Shown here piece by piece: positions 15,505 to 20,790 of a stretch of 20,790 nucleotides of DNA; within the stretch, counting starts at the first letter, position 1, and every line of letters begins with the position of its first letter. Both the position numbers and the translations under genes were made by a program. Below the pieces are notes generated by a model. It did not search any database and had not been told where the DNA came from. It saw nothing but the letters and a program-made list of their open reading frames with translations. Source of the DNA: an uncultured Rivibacter sp. (GTDB lineage Bacteria > Pseudomonadota > Gammaproteobacteria > Burkholderiales > Burkholderiaceae); contig CAMLLU010000086.1 of NCBI GenBank assembly GCA_946480925.1, forward strand, positions 1 through 20,790, in the 5' to 3' direction.

Positions 15505-16287
15505 GTGAGCGCGGCAATGTTGTTGCGTGGCCTGCGCGGCATCGCGATCGCGTCTGCCGCGGCTCTGTTGGTGCCCGCCGCGCAGGCGGGCCTGTTCGAT
15601 GACGACGAGGCGCGGCGCGCCATCCTCGATATGCGCAAGCAGATCGAACAGAGCAGCGAGCAAAGCCGCGCCCGGCAGGCCGAGCTGGCCGAACAGCTCA
15701 ACCAGCTGCAGCGCAGCCTGCTCGCCCTGAATGCGCAGATCGAGCAAACGCGCGGCGAACTCGCCAAACTGCGTGGCCAGGACGAGCAACTCGCTCGCGA
15801 CGTGGCCGAACTTCAGCGCAAGCAGAACGACCTCCAGCAAGGCCTCGACGACCGCGTGCGCAAGCTCGAACCGCAAAAGGTCACGGTGGATGGCAAGGAG
15901 TTTCTGGCCGACTCGGAGGAGAAGCGTCTGTACGACGAAGCCATTGCCGTATTGCGCAAGGGCGACTTCACAGGCGCTGCGACATCGCTCGCTGCTTTCA
16001 CCAGGCGCTATCCGGCCAGCGGTTTCAACGACTCCGCGTTGTTCTGGCTGGGCAATGCCCAGTACGGCCGGCGCGAATACAAGGAAGCGATCACCGCGTT
16101 CCGCTCGATGGTGCAGTCTTCTCCTGACCACCCGCGTGCGCCGGAGGCGTTGCTGTCCATTGCAAACTGCCAGGTCGAGCTGAAGGACCCGAAAGGGGCT
16201 CGCAAGACGATCGACGAATTGCTCAAGGCTTATCCGAAGTCGGAGGCCGCACAGGCCGGCCGCGAGCGTCTCGCCTCGTTGAAGTAG
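15505..16287 (+). CDS. cpoB: Cell division coordinator CpoB (YbgF), Tol-Pal associated
   Basis: Periplasmic protein that links Tol-Pal constriction with PBP1B-dependent septal peptidoglycan synthesis. 260 residues from the GTG at 15505, which lies 2 nt after the pal stop and has AAGGA at 15491-15495. An ATG at 15517 is a possible alternative. The signal peptide (positively charged RGLRG, hydrophobic core, PAAQA) is cleaved about residue 28 before GLFDDDEARRAIL. A Gln/Glu/Leu-rich coiled coil (about 35-115) gives trimerisation. Three TPR-like repeats follow (about 130-255), for example YDEAIAVLRKGDFTGAATSL, SALFWLGNAQYGRREYKEAI and AKTIDELLK-like helices ending in YPKSEAAQAGRERLASLK. It is the last gene of the tolB-pal-cpoB run. 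Confidence 0.95.
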   Translation: MSAAMLLRGLRGIAIASAAALLVPAAQAGLFDDDEARRAILDMRKQIEQSSEQSRARQAELAEQLNQLQRSLLALNAQIEQTRGELAKLRGQDEQLARDVAELQRKQNDLQQGLDDRVRKLEPQKVTVDGKEFLADSEEKRLYDEAIAVLRKGDFTGAATSLAAFTRRYPASGFNDSALFWLGNAQYGRREYKEAITAFRSMVQSSPDHPRAPEALLSIANCQVELKDPKGARKTIDELLKAYPKSEAAQAGRERLASLK

Positions 16288-16321
16288 TACCCTGGCACGG
16301 TCTGCATCTGCACTGGCTGCC

Positions 16322-16327
16322 TAGAAT
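16322..16327 (+). promoter_or_regulatory. Probable -10 box for the YeeE/YedE-tcdA unit
   Basis: TAGAAT, 6 nt before the ATG at 16334. No convincing -35 hexamer is present. If real, transcription would begin at about 16334, making that ATG leaderless or favouring the in-frame ATG at 16352, which has an 18-nt leader. Position and consensus are the only support. Confidence 0.45.
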
Positions 16328-16333
16328 TTGGCC

Positions 16334-17452
16334 ATGCAGGATGCTCCCGTCATGACCACCATTGCGGCCCAGGTTCTCTGGGCCGCATTTGCGTTGGCCG
16401 TTATGTTTGGCGCCATTGCGCAACGAACGCACTTTTGCACGATGGGCGCCGTGGCCGACGTCGTGACGATGGGGGACTGGACCCGCATGCGCATGTGGGT
16501 GCTGGCCATGGGCGTGGCCATCCTGGGCTTCAACGCGATGGTGGGTCTGGGCTGGGTCGAGGCAGGCAAGAGCCTCTATGGCGGGCCGCGCTGGATGTGG
16601 CTTTCTGCGCTGGTGGGCGGCTTGATGTTCGGGTTCGGCATGGTGTTGGCCTCCGGCTGCGGTAGCAAGACGCTGGTGCGCATCGGCGGCGGCAACCTCA
16701 AGTCGCTGGTGGTGTTCTTGGTGCTGGGCGTGTCTGCCTGGGCCACGCTGAAGGGCGTGACCGCGGTGCTGCGCGCGGCCACGGTCGATGCGGTGGCGCT
16801 CACGTTGCCGGCTTCCCAGGACCTGCCGTCCTTGCTGGCGCCTGCGCTTGACCAAAGCAAGGCTGCGCTCGCCTGGGCGCTGGGCCTGCTCTTGGGCGGC
16901 GCCTGCGTTGCTTGGGCGTTGCTCTCGCGCGCTGCACGCAGCTTCGACAACCTGCTCGGCGGGCTGGGCATCGGTTGTGTGATCGTCGGTGTGTGGTGGG
17001 TGTCGGGCCGTCTGGGTTATGTGGCTGAAGATCCGCAGACGCTGCAGGAGGCCTTCGTGGCTACCAATTCGCAGCGCATGGAATCGTTGAGCTTTGTTGC
17101 CCCCTTCGCCTACACGATCGACTGGTGGGTGTTTTTCAGCGACAAGAGCAAGACCCTGACGCTGGGTATCGTGTCCACGGTAGGTGTCGTGGCGGGCTCT
17201 GCGGTTACCGCGTTGGCAGCGGGCAACTTCCGCTGGGAAGGTTTTCGCAATGCGGAGGACACAGCCTTGCATCTGGCGGGCGGGGCTCTCATGGGTGTCG
17301 GTGGAGTGACCGCCATGGGGTGCACTATCGGGCAGGGGCTCTCGGGCCTGTCCACACTCGGGCTTACCAGCTTCACCGCGCTCGCAGCCATCCTGGCTGG
17401 GGCGGTGGCTGCACTCAAGATCCAGGATTGGCGGCTACAGCGCGCCGCATGA
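16334..17452 (+). CDS. YeeE/YedE-family membrane protein (thiosulfate/sulfur-compound transporter-like)
   Basis: Polytopic inner-membrane protein of 372 residues with about nine to ten hydrophobic segments in two pseudo-symmetrical halves. Characterised YeeE (TsuA) members import thiosulfate through a line of conserved cysteines. The equivalent positions are visible: C35 in THFCTMGAVAD, C109 in LASGCGSKTLVRIGGGN and C330 in TAMGCTIGQGLSG. A central, less conserved loop spans about 145-175. The start is uncertain: ATG 16334 gives MQDAPVMTTIAAQ and ATG 16352 gives MTTIAAQVLW; a TTG at 16328 is unlikely. The tcdA ATG follows 4 nt after the stop, so the two are co-transcribed. The substrate is inferred from the family; other sulfur or selenium compounds are possible. 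Confidence 0.9.
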   Translation: MQDAPVMTTIAAQVLWAAFALAVMFGAIAQRTHFCTMGAVADVVTMGDWTRMRMWVLAMGVAILGFNAMVGLGWVEAGKSLYGGPRWMWLSALVGGLMFGFGMVLASGCGSKTLVRIGGGNLKSLVVFLVLGVSAWATLKGVTAVLRAATVDAVALTLPASQDLPSLLAPALDQSKAALAWALGLLLGGACVAWALLSRAARSFDNLLGGLGIGCVIVGVWWVSGRLGYVAEDPQTLQEAFVATNSQRMESLSFVAPFAYTIDWWVFFSDKSKTLTLGIVSTVGVVAGSAVTALAAGNFRWEGFRNAEDTALHLAGGALMGVGGVTAMGCTIGQGLSGLSTLGLTSFTALAAILAGAVAALKIQDWRLQRAA

Positions 17453-17456
17453 CTGC

Positions 17457-18302
17457 ATGAGCAACCTCGCACAACAGCTAACTGGCTTCCCAGCGGTTTC
17501 GGACGCCGATTTCGAGCGACGTTTTGGTGGCTTGCGGCGTCTGTACGGCGATGCGGGCTATCGCGCGTTGCGCGGAGCGCGCATAGCCGTTGTAGGCGTT
17601 GGCGGCGTGGGGTCCTGGGCGGCAGAGGCGCTGGCGCGAAGCGGGGTGGCCGCGCTGACGCTGGTTGATCTCGATCACATTGCCGAATCCAACATCAATC
17701 GCCAAGTGCACGCGCTCGAAAGCACGCTGGGGCAGGCCAAGGTGCTGGCGCTCAAGGAACGCATTGCGCAGATCCATCCCGGCTGTGAAGTCGCGGCGGT
17801 GGATGAATTCGCCACCGAAGACAACGCCGCCTTATTGCTGGGGGGCGGCACGCTGGACGGCGTGCTTGAATGCTGCGATCAAGTCAGGGCAAAGGCTGCC
17901 GTTGCCGCGTGGTGCCTGGAACACGCGGTGCCGCTGGTCACCGTGGGCGCCGCCGGAGGCAAGCGTTCGGCGCAGGCAGTGGAAGTGGCCGACCTGGCCG
18001 AGACTACGCATGATCCCTTGCTGGCATCAATGCGCCAGCGCCTGCGACAGAAGTACAACGCTGCTCGCAAGGGGCCGATCGGCGTTCGCTGCGTGTTCTC
18101 GCGCGAACCGGTGCAGCGCCCGGTCACGGCAAGCGGCGAGAGTTGCGACATCGACAGCAGCCTCAATTGCCACGGGTACGGATCGTCGGTGTCGGTGACT
18201 GCGGTATTCGGCTTGGTTGCCACCGGCGAGATGCTGAACTCGATTGCGACGAAGCCGGCGTCATCCCTAGCCCTTGATTTGATTGCGAAATCCCAGCTAT
18301 AA
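17457..18302 (+). CDS. tcdA: tRNA threonylcarbamoyladenosine dehydratase
   Basis: E1-like enzyme (formerly YgdL/CsdL) that uses ATP to convert t6A37 into cyclic ct6A37 in ANN-decoding tRNAs, including tRNA-Lys. 281 residues. The ThiF/MoeB/HesA-type fold shows RFGGLRRLYGDAGYRALRGA, the ATP loop VVGVGGVGSWAAEALAR (45-61), LTLVDLDHIAESNINRQ (67-83), DGVLECCDQVRAK, then VGAAGGKR and RCVFSREPV. The C-terminal GYGSSVSVTAVFGLVATG block is typical of TcdA. In E. coli its activity is helped by the CsdA-CsdE sulfur relay, so pairing with a sulfur-compound transporter is suggestive. The TAA stop at 18300-18302 lies inside the -10 box of the following tRNA-Lys genes, which encode likely substrates. Confidence 0.95.
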   Translation: MSNLAQQLTGFPAVSDADFERRFGGLRRLYGDAGYRALRGARIAVVGVGGVGSWAAEALARSGVAALTLVDLDHIAESNINRQVHALESTLGQAKVLALKERIAQIHPGCEVAAVDEFATEDNAALLLGGGTLDGVLECCDQVRAKAAVAAWCLEHAVPLVTVGAAGGKRSAQAVEVADLAETTHDPLLASMRQRLRQKYNAARKGPIGVRCVFSREPVQRPVTASGESCDIDSSLNCHGYGSSVSVTAVFGLVATGEMLNSIATKPASSLALDLIAKSQL

Positions 18303-18303
18303 T
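18274..18303 (+). promoter_or_regulatory. tRNA-Lys operon promoter overlapping the tcdA 3' end
   Basis: TTGATT (18274-18279), an 18-nt spacer, then a perfect TATAAT (18298-18303). The -10 contains the tcdA TAA stop. Transcription would begin near 18310, just before the tRNA at 18316. This is the best sigma-70 promoter in the window. Confidence 0.8.
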
Positions 18304-18315
18304 GTTAGGCTTCGC

Positions 18316-18391
18316 GGGTTGTTAGCTCAGTCGGTAGAGCAGCGGACTTTTAATCCGTTGGTCGCAGGTTCGAATCCTGCACAACCCACCA
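18316..18391 (+). tRNA. tRNA-Lys (anticodon UUU)
   Basis: 76 nt including an encoded CCA. The acceptor stem GGGTTGT pairs with ACAACCC (18381-18387), followed by discriminator A and CCA. The D arm is GCTCAGTCGGTAGAGC. The anticodon loop is CTTTTAA, closed by GCGGA/TCCGT, with TTT at the anticodon. The T arm is GCAGG-TTCGAAT-CCTGC. Decodes AAA/AAG and is expected to carry t6A/ct6A37, the product of the adjacent tcdA. Confidence 0.98.
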
Positions 18392-18410
18392 AGCGAACAA
18401 CCCAAGCGTG

Positions 18411-18486
18411 GGGCTCTTAGCTCAGTTGGTAGAGCAGCGGACTCTTAATCCGTAGGTCGAGTGTTCGAGTCACTCAGGGCCCACCA
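18411..18486 (+). tRNA. tRNA-Lys (anticodon CUU)
   Basis: 76 nt with encoded CCA, 19 nt after the UUU isoacceptor. The acceptor stem GGGCTCT pairs with AGGGCCC (18476-18482), with one T-G wobble. The anticodon loop is CTCTTAA, closed by GCGGA/TCCGT, with CTT as the anticodon. The T arm is GAGTG-TTCGAGT-CACTC. The anticodon arm matches the neighbour except at one loop base, consistent with tandem duplication and divergence, while the acceptor and T arms differ. It specifically reads AAG. Confidence 0.97.
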
Positions 18487-18494
18487 AAAATCTC

Positions 18495-18532
18495 AAAACC
18501 CGAGGTTCACATCTGTGAGCCTCGGGTTTTTT
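18495..18532 (+). terminator. Intrinsic terminator of the tRNA-Lys operon
   Basis: AAAACCCGAGGTTCACA (18495-18511) pairs with TGTGAGCCTCGGGTTTT (18514-18530), a 17-bp stem with one T-G wobble and a very tight apex, followed by T-residues to 18532. It is a strong Rho-independent terminator, 8 nt past the second tRNA. Confidence 0.93.
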
Positions 18533-18623
18533 GCTTGTAGCCCCACAAAGACATCGACAACTGATGCGGTCTTCGGTCGGTGGGAGACTTGACGGTATCG
18601 ATGTTGCTGCCACGGGGGTTCTG

Positions 18624-19142
18624 ATGAACGCTACGCTCCTGCGGCTGGTCGCCCGCTTCGTTGTCGTCACAGGTGCCACCTGCTTGTTGTTCGCCTGCGC
18701 GGGTTACTCGCCCGGTTCGCTCGGTCCAGGGGCGACTCGCGACGAAGCTGTTCGGACGATGGGGCCGCCGACTGGCCAATACGCCCTACCCAACGGAGGC
18801 TCGCGGCTCGAATTTGCGCGCGGACCGTTTGGCAAGCACACCTACATGCTCGATTTCGACCGCACCGGCCGACTGCAGCGCTGGCAGCAGGTGCTGACGG
18901 AGGCAAACTTCAATGCCCTGCAGATGGGCATGAGCCGCGAAGAGGTGCTGATGAAGCTCGGCCGCCCCTCGCACACCAGCTACATCCAATGGCAGAAACT
19001 CGTGCTCTGGTCGTACCGCTACGACGCGGTGTTCTGCCAATGGTTCAATGTCGGCTTCAACGCGGAAGGCAAGGTGGCCGATCTTGGCTATACGCCTGAT
19101 CCGCTGTGCGACATCAACGACAAGGACGACAGGCCCTCATGA
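18624..19142 (+). CDS. Outer-membrane lipoprotein with two BamE/SmpA-like repeats
   Basis: 172 residues from the ATG at 18624, preceded by GGGGG (18614-18618). This start gives an N-terminal signal MNATLLRLVARF plus a hydrophobic run and a lipobox-like LFAC with Cys25. Upstream in-frame codons (ATG 18564) would spoil the signal sequence. Two similar halves follow: LGPGATRDEAVRTMGPPTG with an aromatic strand and DFDRTGRLQRW, then LQMGMSREEVLMKLGRPSHT with WSYRYDAVFCQWFNVGF and FNAEGKVADLGY. The pattern 'G(M/A)(S/T)R(D/E)E(A/V)...(M/L)G(P/R)P' is that of BamE/SmpA/OmlA folds. No specific role is known; envelope-assembly or beta-lactamase-inhibitor-like folds are alternatives. The stop overlaps the next start as ATGA. 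Confidence 0.82.
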   Translation: MNATLLRLVARFVVVTGATCLLFACAGYSPGSLGPGATRDEAVRTMGPPTGQYALPNGGSRLEFARGPFGKHTYMLDFDRTGRLQRWQQVLTEANFNALQMGMSREEVLMKLGRPSHTSYIQWQKLVLWSYRYDAVFCQWFNVGFNAEGKVADLGYTPDPLCDINDKDDRPS

Positions 19143-19489
19143 CCATCCGGCTTTATGGCATCACCAATTGCGACACCGTGAAAAAGGCTCGCAGCTATCT
19201 CAATGAAGCTGGCGTCGCGCATGATTTCCATGACTTCAAAAGGCAGGGTGTTTCAGCTGAACAGTTGCAGCGCTGGATGGGGCAGGTGGGTTGGGAGCGC
19301 TTGCTCAACAAGCAAGGCACAACGTGGCGAAAGCTCGATGCCGCAGCACAGGCCGCCGTGGTGGATGCCCAGTCGGCGCAAGCCTTGATGCTGTCGCAGC
19401 CCAGCGTGATCAAGCGGCCGGTGGTGGAGACGTCTTCTGGCGAAGTGCTGGTGGGCTTTGACGCGGACCGCTACGCGACACTCCGCTGA
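19139..19489 (+). CDS. ArsC/Spx/YffB-family thioredoxin-fold protein
   Basis: 116 residues from the ATG at 19139, which overlaps the previous stop (ATGA). It begins MTIRLYGITNCDTVKKARSYL, with the single redox-type cysteine C11 in the YffB-like NCDTVKKA context. Further family blocks are FHDFKRQGVSAEQL, LLNKQGTTWRKLD and QPSVIKRPVV, followed by GEVLVGFD. The YffB/Spx subgroup lacks proven arsenate reductase activity; a glutathione-dependent thiol role has been proposed. There is no ars operon nearby, so arsenic resistance should not be assumed. The gene ends in a hairpin shared with convergent acnA. Confidence 0.9.
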   Translation: MTIRLYGITNCDTVKKARSYLNEAGVAHDFHDFKRQGVSAEQLQRWMGQVGWERLLNKQGTTWRKLDAAAQAAVVDAQSAQALMLSQPSVIKRPVVETSSGEVLVGFDADRYATLR

Positions 19490-19495
19490 GCCAAC

Positions 19496-19525
19496 AACAA
19501 GGCCGCGTTAAAACGCGGCCTTGTT
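19496..19525. terminator. Bidirectional hairpin terminator between convergent genes
   Basis: AACAAGGCCGCGTT (19496-19509) and AACGCGGCCTTGTT (19512-19525) form a perfect 14-bp stem with a two-base AA centre. It lies in the 51-nt gap between the ArsC-like gene and the acnA stop. Its symmetry suits termination from both sides, although the T-tracts are short. Confidence 0.85.
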
Positions 19526-19540
19526 CAAGCAAAGGGGCGT

Positions 19541-20790
19541 TCAGGCTGCGAGCAATTGCCGCAGCACGAACGGCAGGATGCCACCGTGCTTGTAGTAGTC
19601 CACTTCGATGGCGGTGTCGATACGCAGCTTCACCGTCACTTCCTGCTTGCTGCCGTCGGCGCGAGTGATCACCAGTGTTGCGTCACTCTGCGGCTTCAGC
19701 TCGTCGCCCACGGCGACGTCGATCATTTCGTCGCCCTTGAGTCCCAGGCTTTCCCAGCTGTCGGTGCCGTTGAACTGCAGCGGCAGCACGCCCATGCCTA
19801 CCAGGTTGGAGCGGTGGATGCGCTCGAAACTCTTGGCTACCACTGCCTTGATGCCCAGTAGCTGCGTCCCCTTGGCGGCCCAGTCTCGGCTGGAGCCGGT
19901 GCCATATTCCTCGCCGCCGAAGATGACGGTGGGCACGCCGGTGGCGATGTACTTCATCGCCGCATCGTAGATGAACATCTTCTGGCCCTTGTCCGGCCCG
20001 TCGAGCTGGAACAGCGTGAGGCCACCTTCCTCGCGGCTGCCGTCTTCCTTGGCCGGGATCATGAGGTTCTTGATCCGCACGTTGGCGAAGGTGCCTCGCA
20101 TCATCACTTCATGATTGCCACGGCGCGAGCCGTAGCTGTTGAAGTCGGCCTTCATCACGCCGTTTTCGAGCAGGTACTTGCCTGCGGGTGACGACTCCTT
20201 GATCGAACCGGCCGGTGAGATGTGGTCGGTGGTGATGGAATCGCCGAAGAGCGCCATGATGCGCGCGCCCTTGACTCCCGCGTCGGCAGCGGCCGGTTGC
20301 ATGCCGAAGCCCTCAAAGAAGGGCGGCTGAGCGATGTAGGTGCTCTTGGGCCAGTTGTAGACCTGACCCTTGACGCCCTTGATGTTCTCCCAGAGCTTGC
20401 CGGGCTTCTTGTCGACCTTTTCGTAGTTCTCCTTGAAGACCTTCGGGTTCATCGCGTACTTCATCAGCTTGTAAACCTCGTCGCTGCTGGGCCAGATGTC
20501 GCCCAGGTACACGTCGCGCCCGCCCTTGCCCTTGCCGACCGGTTCGGTCATCAGGTCCTTCGTCACGTTGCCGGCAATCGCATAGGCCACCACCAGCGGC
20601 GGCGACGCGAGGAAGTTCGCCTTCAGGTTGGGATGAATGCGCGCCTCGAAGTTGCGGTTGCCCGAAAGCACGGCGGCGCACACGAGGTCGTTCTTGACGA
20701 TGGCTTCGTTGATCTCGGGCGCCAGGTCGCCGGCATTGCCGATGCAGGTGGTGCAGCCGTAGGCGGCCACGTTGAAGCCGAGCTTTTCGA
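19541..20790 (-). CDS. acnA: Aconitate hydratase A, N-terminal part outside window
   Basis: TCA-cycle isomerisation of citrate to isocitrate through a [4Fe-4S] cluster. About 416 residues are visible of a family near 900, so roughly the C-terminal half; the frame is open past 20790 ([18 protein letters not shown]). The GTG at 20770 is an internal valine. Visible are the cluster ligands in [11 protein letters not shown] (the third cysteine lies further upstream, outside the window), [34 protein letters not shown], the swivel-domain [43 protein letters not shown] and the substrate-contacting [20 protein letters not shown]. AcnA is preferred over AcnD (2-methylcitrate pathway) by overall motif spelling, but the N-terminal half would be needed to be certain. 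It is convergent with the ArsC-like gene. Confidence 0.94.
   Translation of the reverse strand, partial: EKLGFNVAAYGCTTCIGNAGDLAPEINEAIVKNDLVCAAVLSGNRNFEARIHPNLKANFLASPPLVVAYAIAGNVTKDLMTEPVGKGKGGRDVYLGDIWPSSDEVYKLMKYAMNPKVFKENYEKVDKKPGKLWENIKGVKGQVYNWPKSTYIAQPPFFEGFGMQPAAADAGVKGARIMALFGDSITTDHISPAGSIKESSPAGKYLLENGVMKADFNSYGSRRGNHEVMMRGTFANVRIKNLMIPAKEDGSREEGGLTLFQLDGPDKGQKMFIYDAAMKYIATGVPTVIFGGEEYGTGSSRDWAAKGTQLLGIKAVVAKSFERIHRSNLVGMGVLPLQFNGTDSWESLGLKGDEMIDVAVGDELKPQSDATLVITRADGSKQEVTVKLRIDTAIEVDYYKHGGILPFVLRQLLAA

Noticed and set aside
18316..18623. tRNA-Lys genes as an integration (att) site
   Set aside because: No integrase gene, repeated tRNA 3' end or foreign-looking cargo follows. The next genes are ordinary chromosomal ones.
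19139..19489. Arsenate reductase of an arsenic-resistance operon
   Set aside because: The sequence fits the YffB/Spx subgroup, and no arsR, arsB or acr3 gene is nearby.
1..20790. CRISPR array, insertion sequence, toxin-antitoxin pair or phage remnant
   Set aside because: No spaced direct repeats, transposase motifs, small paired genes or phage structural genes were seen on reading both strands.

Overview
The window is a stretch of G+C-rich bacterial chromosome that reads as a betaproteobacterium of the order Burkholderiales, close to Comamonadaceae or the Rubrivivax/Leptothrix/Methylibium group. The grounds are the gene order purD-hemF-nadD-rsfS-rlmH-maf-rng, Burkholderiales-like protein sequences, an intergenic palindrome of a type recalled from Comamonadaceae genomes, and Gram-negative envelope genes (msbA, heptosyltransferase-like GT9, tolB-pal-cpoB). 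The genus is inferred. Coding density is very high. No CRISPR array, transposase, integrase or phage gene was seen.

Layout. Positions 1-5862 (+) hold a housekeeping run: purD (5' end outside the window), hemF, nadD, rsfS (with a long basic tail), rlmH, maf and rng. They are packed with overlaps or short gaps, apart from a palindrome between purD and hemF. A GT9 heptosyltransferase-like gene follows rng directly (5864-7006, +). On the minus strand, 12707 down to 6984, lies a five-gene envelope-glycan operon: msbA, a GT2 glycosyltransferase, an RgpF-type glycosyltransferase, glf (UDP-galactopyranose mutase) and an uncharacterised putative glycosyltransferase. Its last three genes are joined by ATGA overlaps, and its 3' end overlaps the GT9 gene by 23 bp. 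The operon starts from a striking 16-bp inverted repeat (12748-12796) that carries outward-facing TACAAT boxes. The other box faces a WaaE/KdtX-like GT2 gene, which overlaps tolB, followed by pal and cpoB (12819-16287, +).

Next on the + strand are a YeeE/YedE-type (thiosulfate-transporter-like) membrane protein and tcdA (tRNA ct6A37 synthesis), 4 nt apart. The tcdA stop codon lies inside the -10 box of a promoter for two tandem tRNA-Lys genes (UUU, then CUU), which end in a strong intrinsic terminator. A two-repeat BamE-like lipoprotein gene overlaps an ArsC/Spx-like thioredoxin-fold gene. A perfect 14-bp hairpin then separates these from a convergent, 5'-truncated acnA at the right edge.

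The genes serve cofactor and nucleotide metabolism (purine, haem, NAD, aconitase), RNA processing and ribosome maturation, and outer-membrane construction. The most unusual content is the glf-containing operon, which suggests a galactofuranose-bearing surface glycan exported with or on lipid A-core. It ends in a protein family with no function I recognise. Other points of interest are the mirrored promoter, the histone-like tail on RsfS, the Tat-like TolB signal peptide and the tcdA/tRNA-Lys adjacency. I found no unequivocally novel system.
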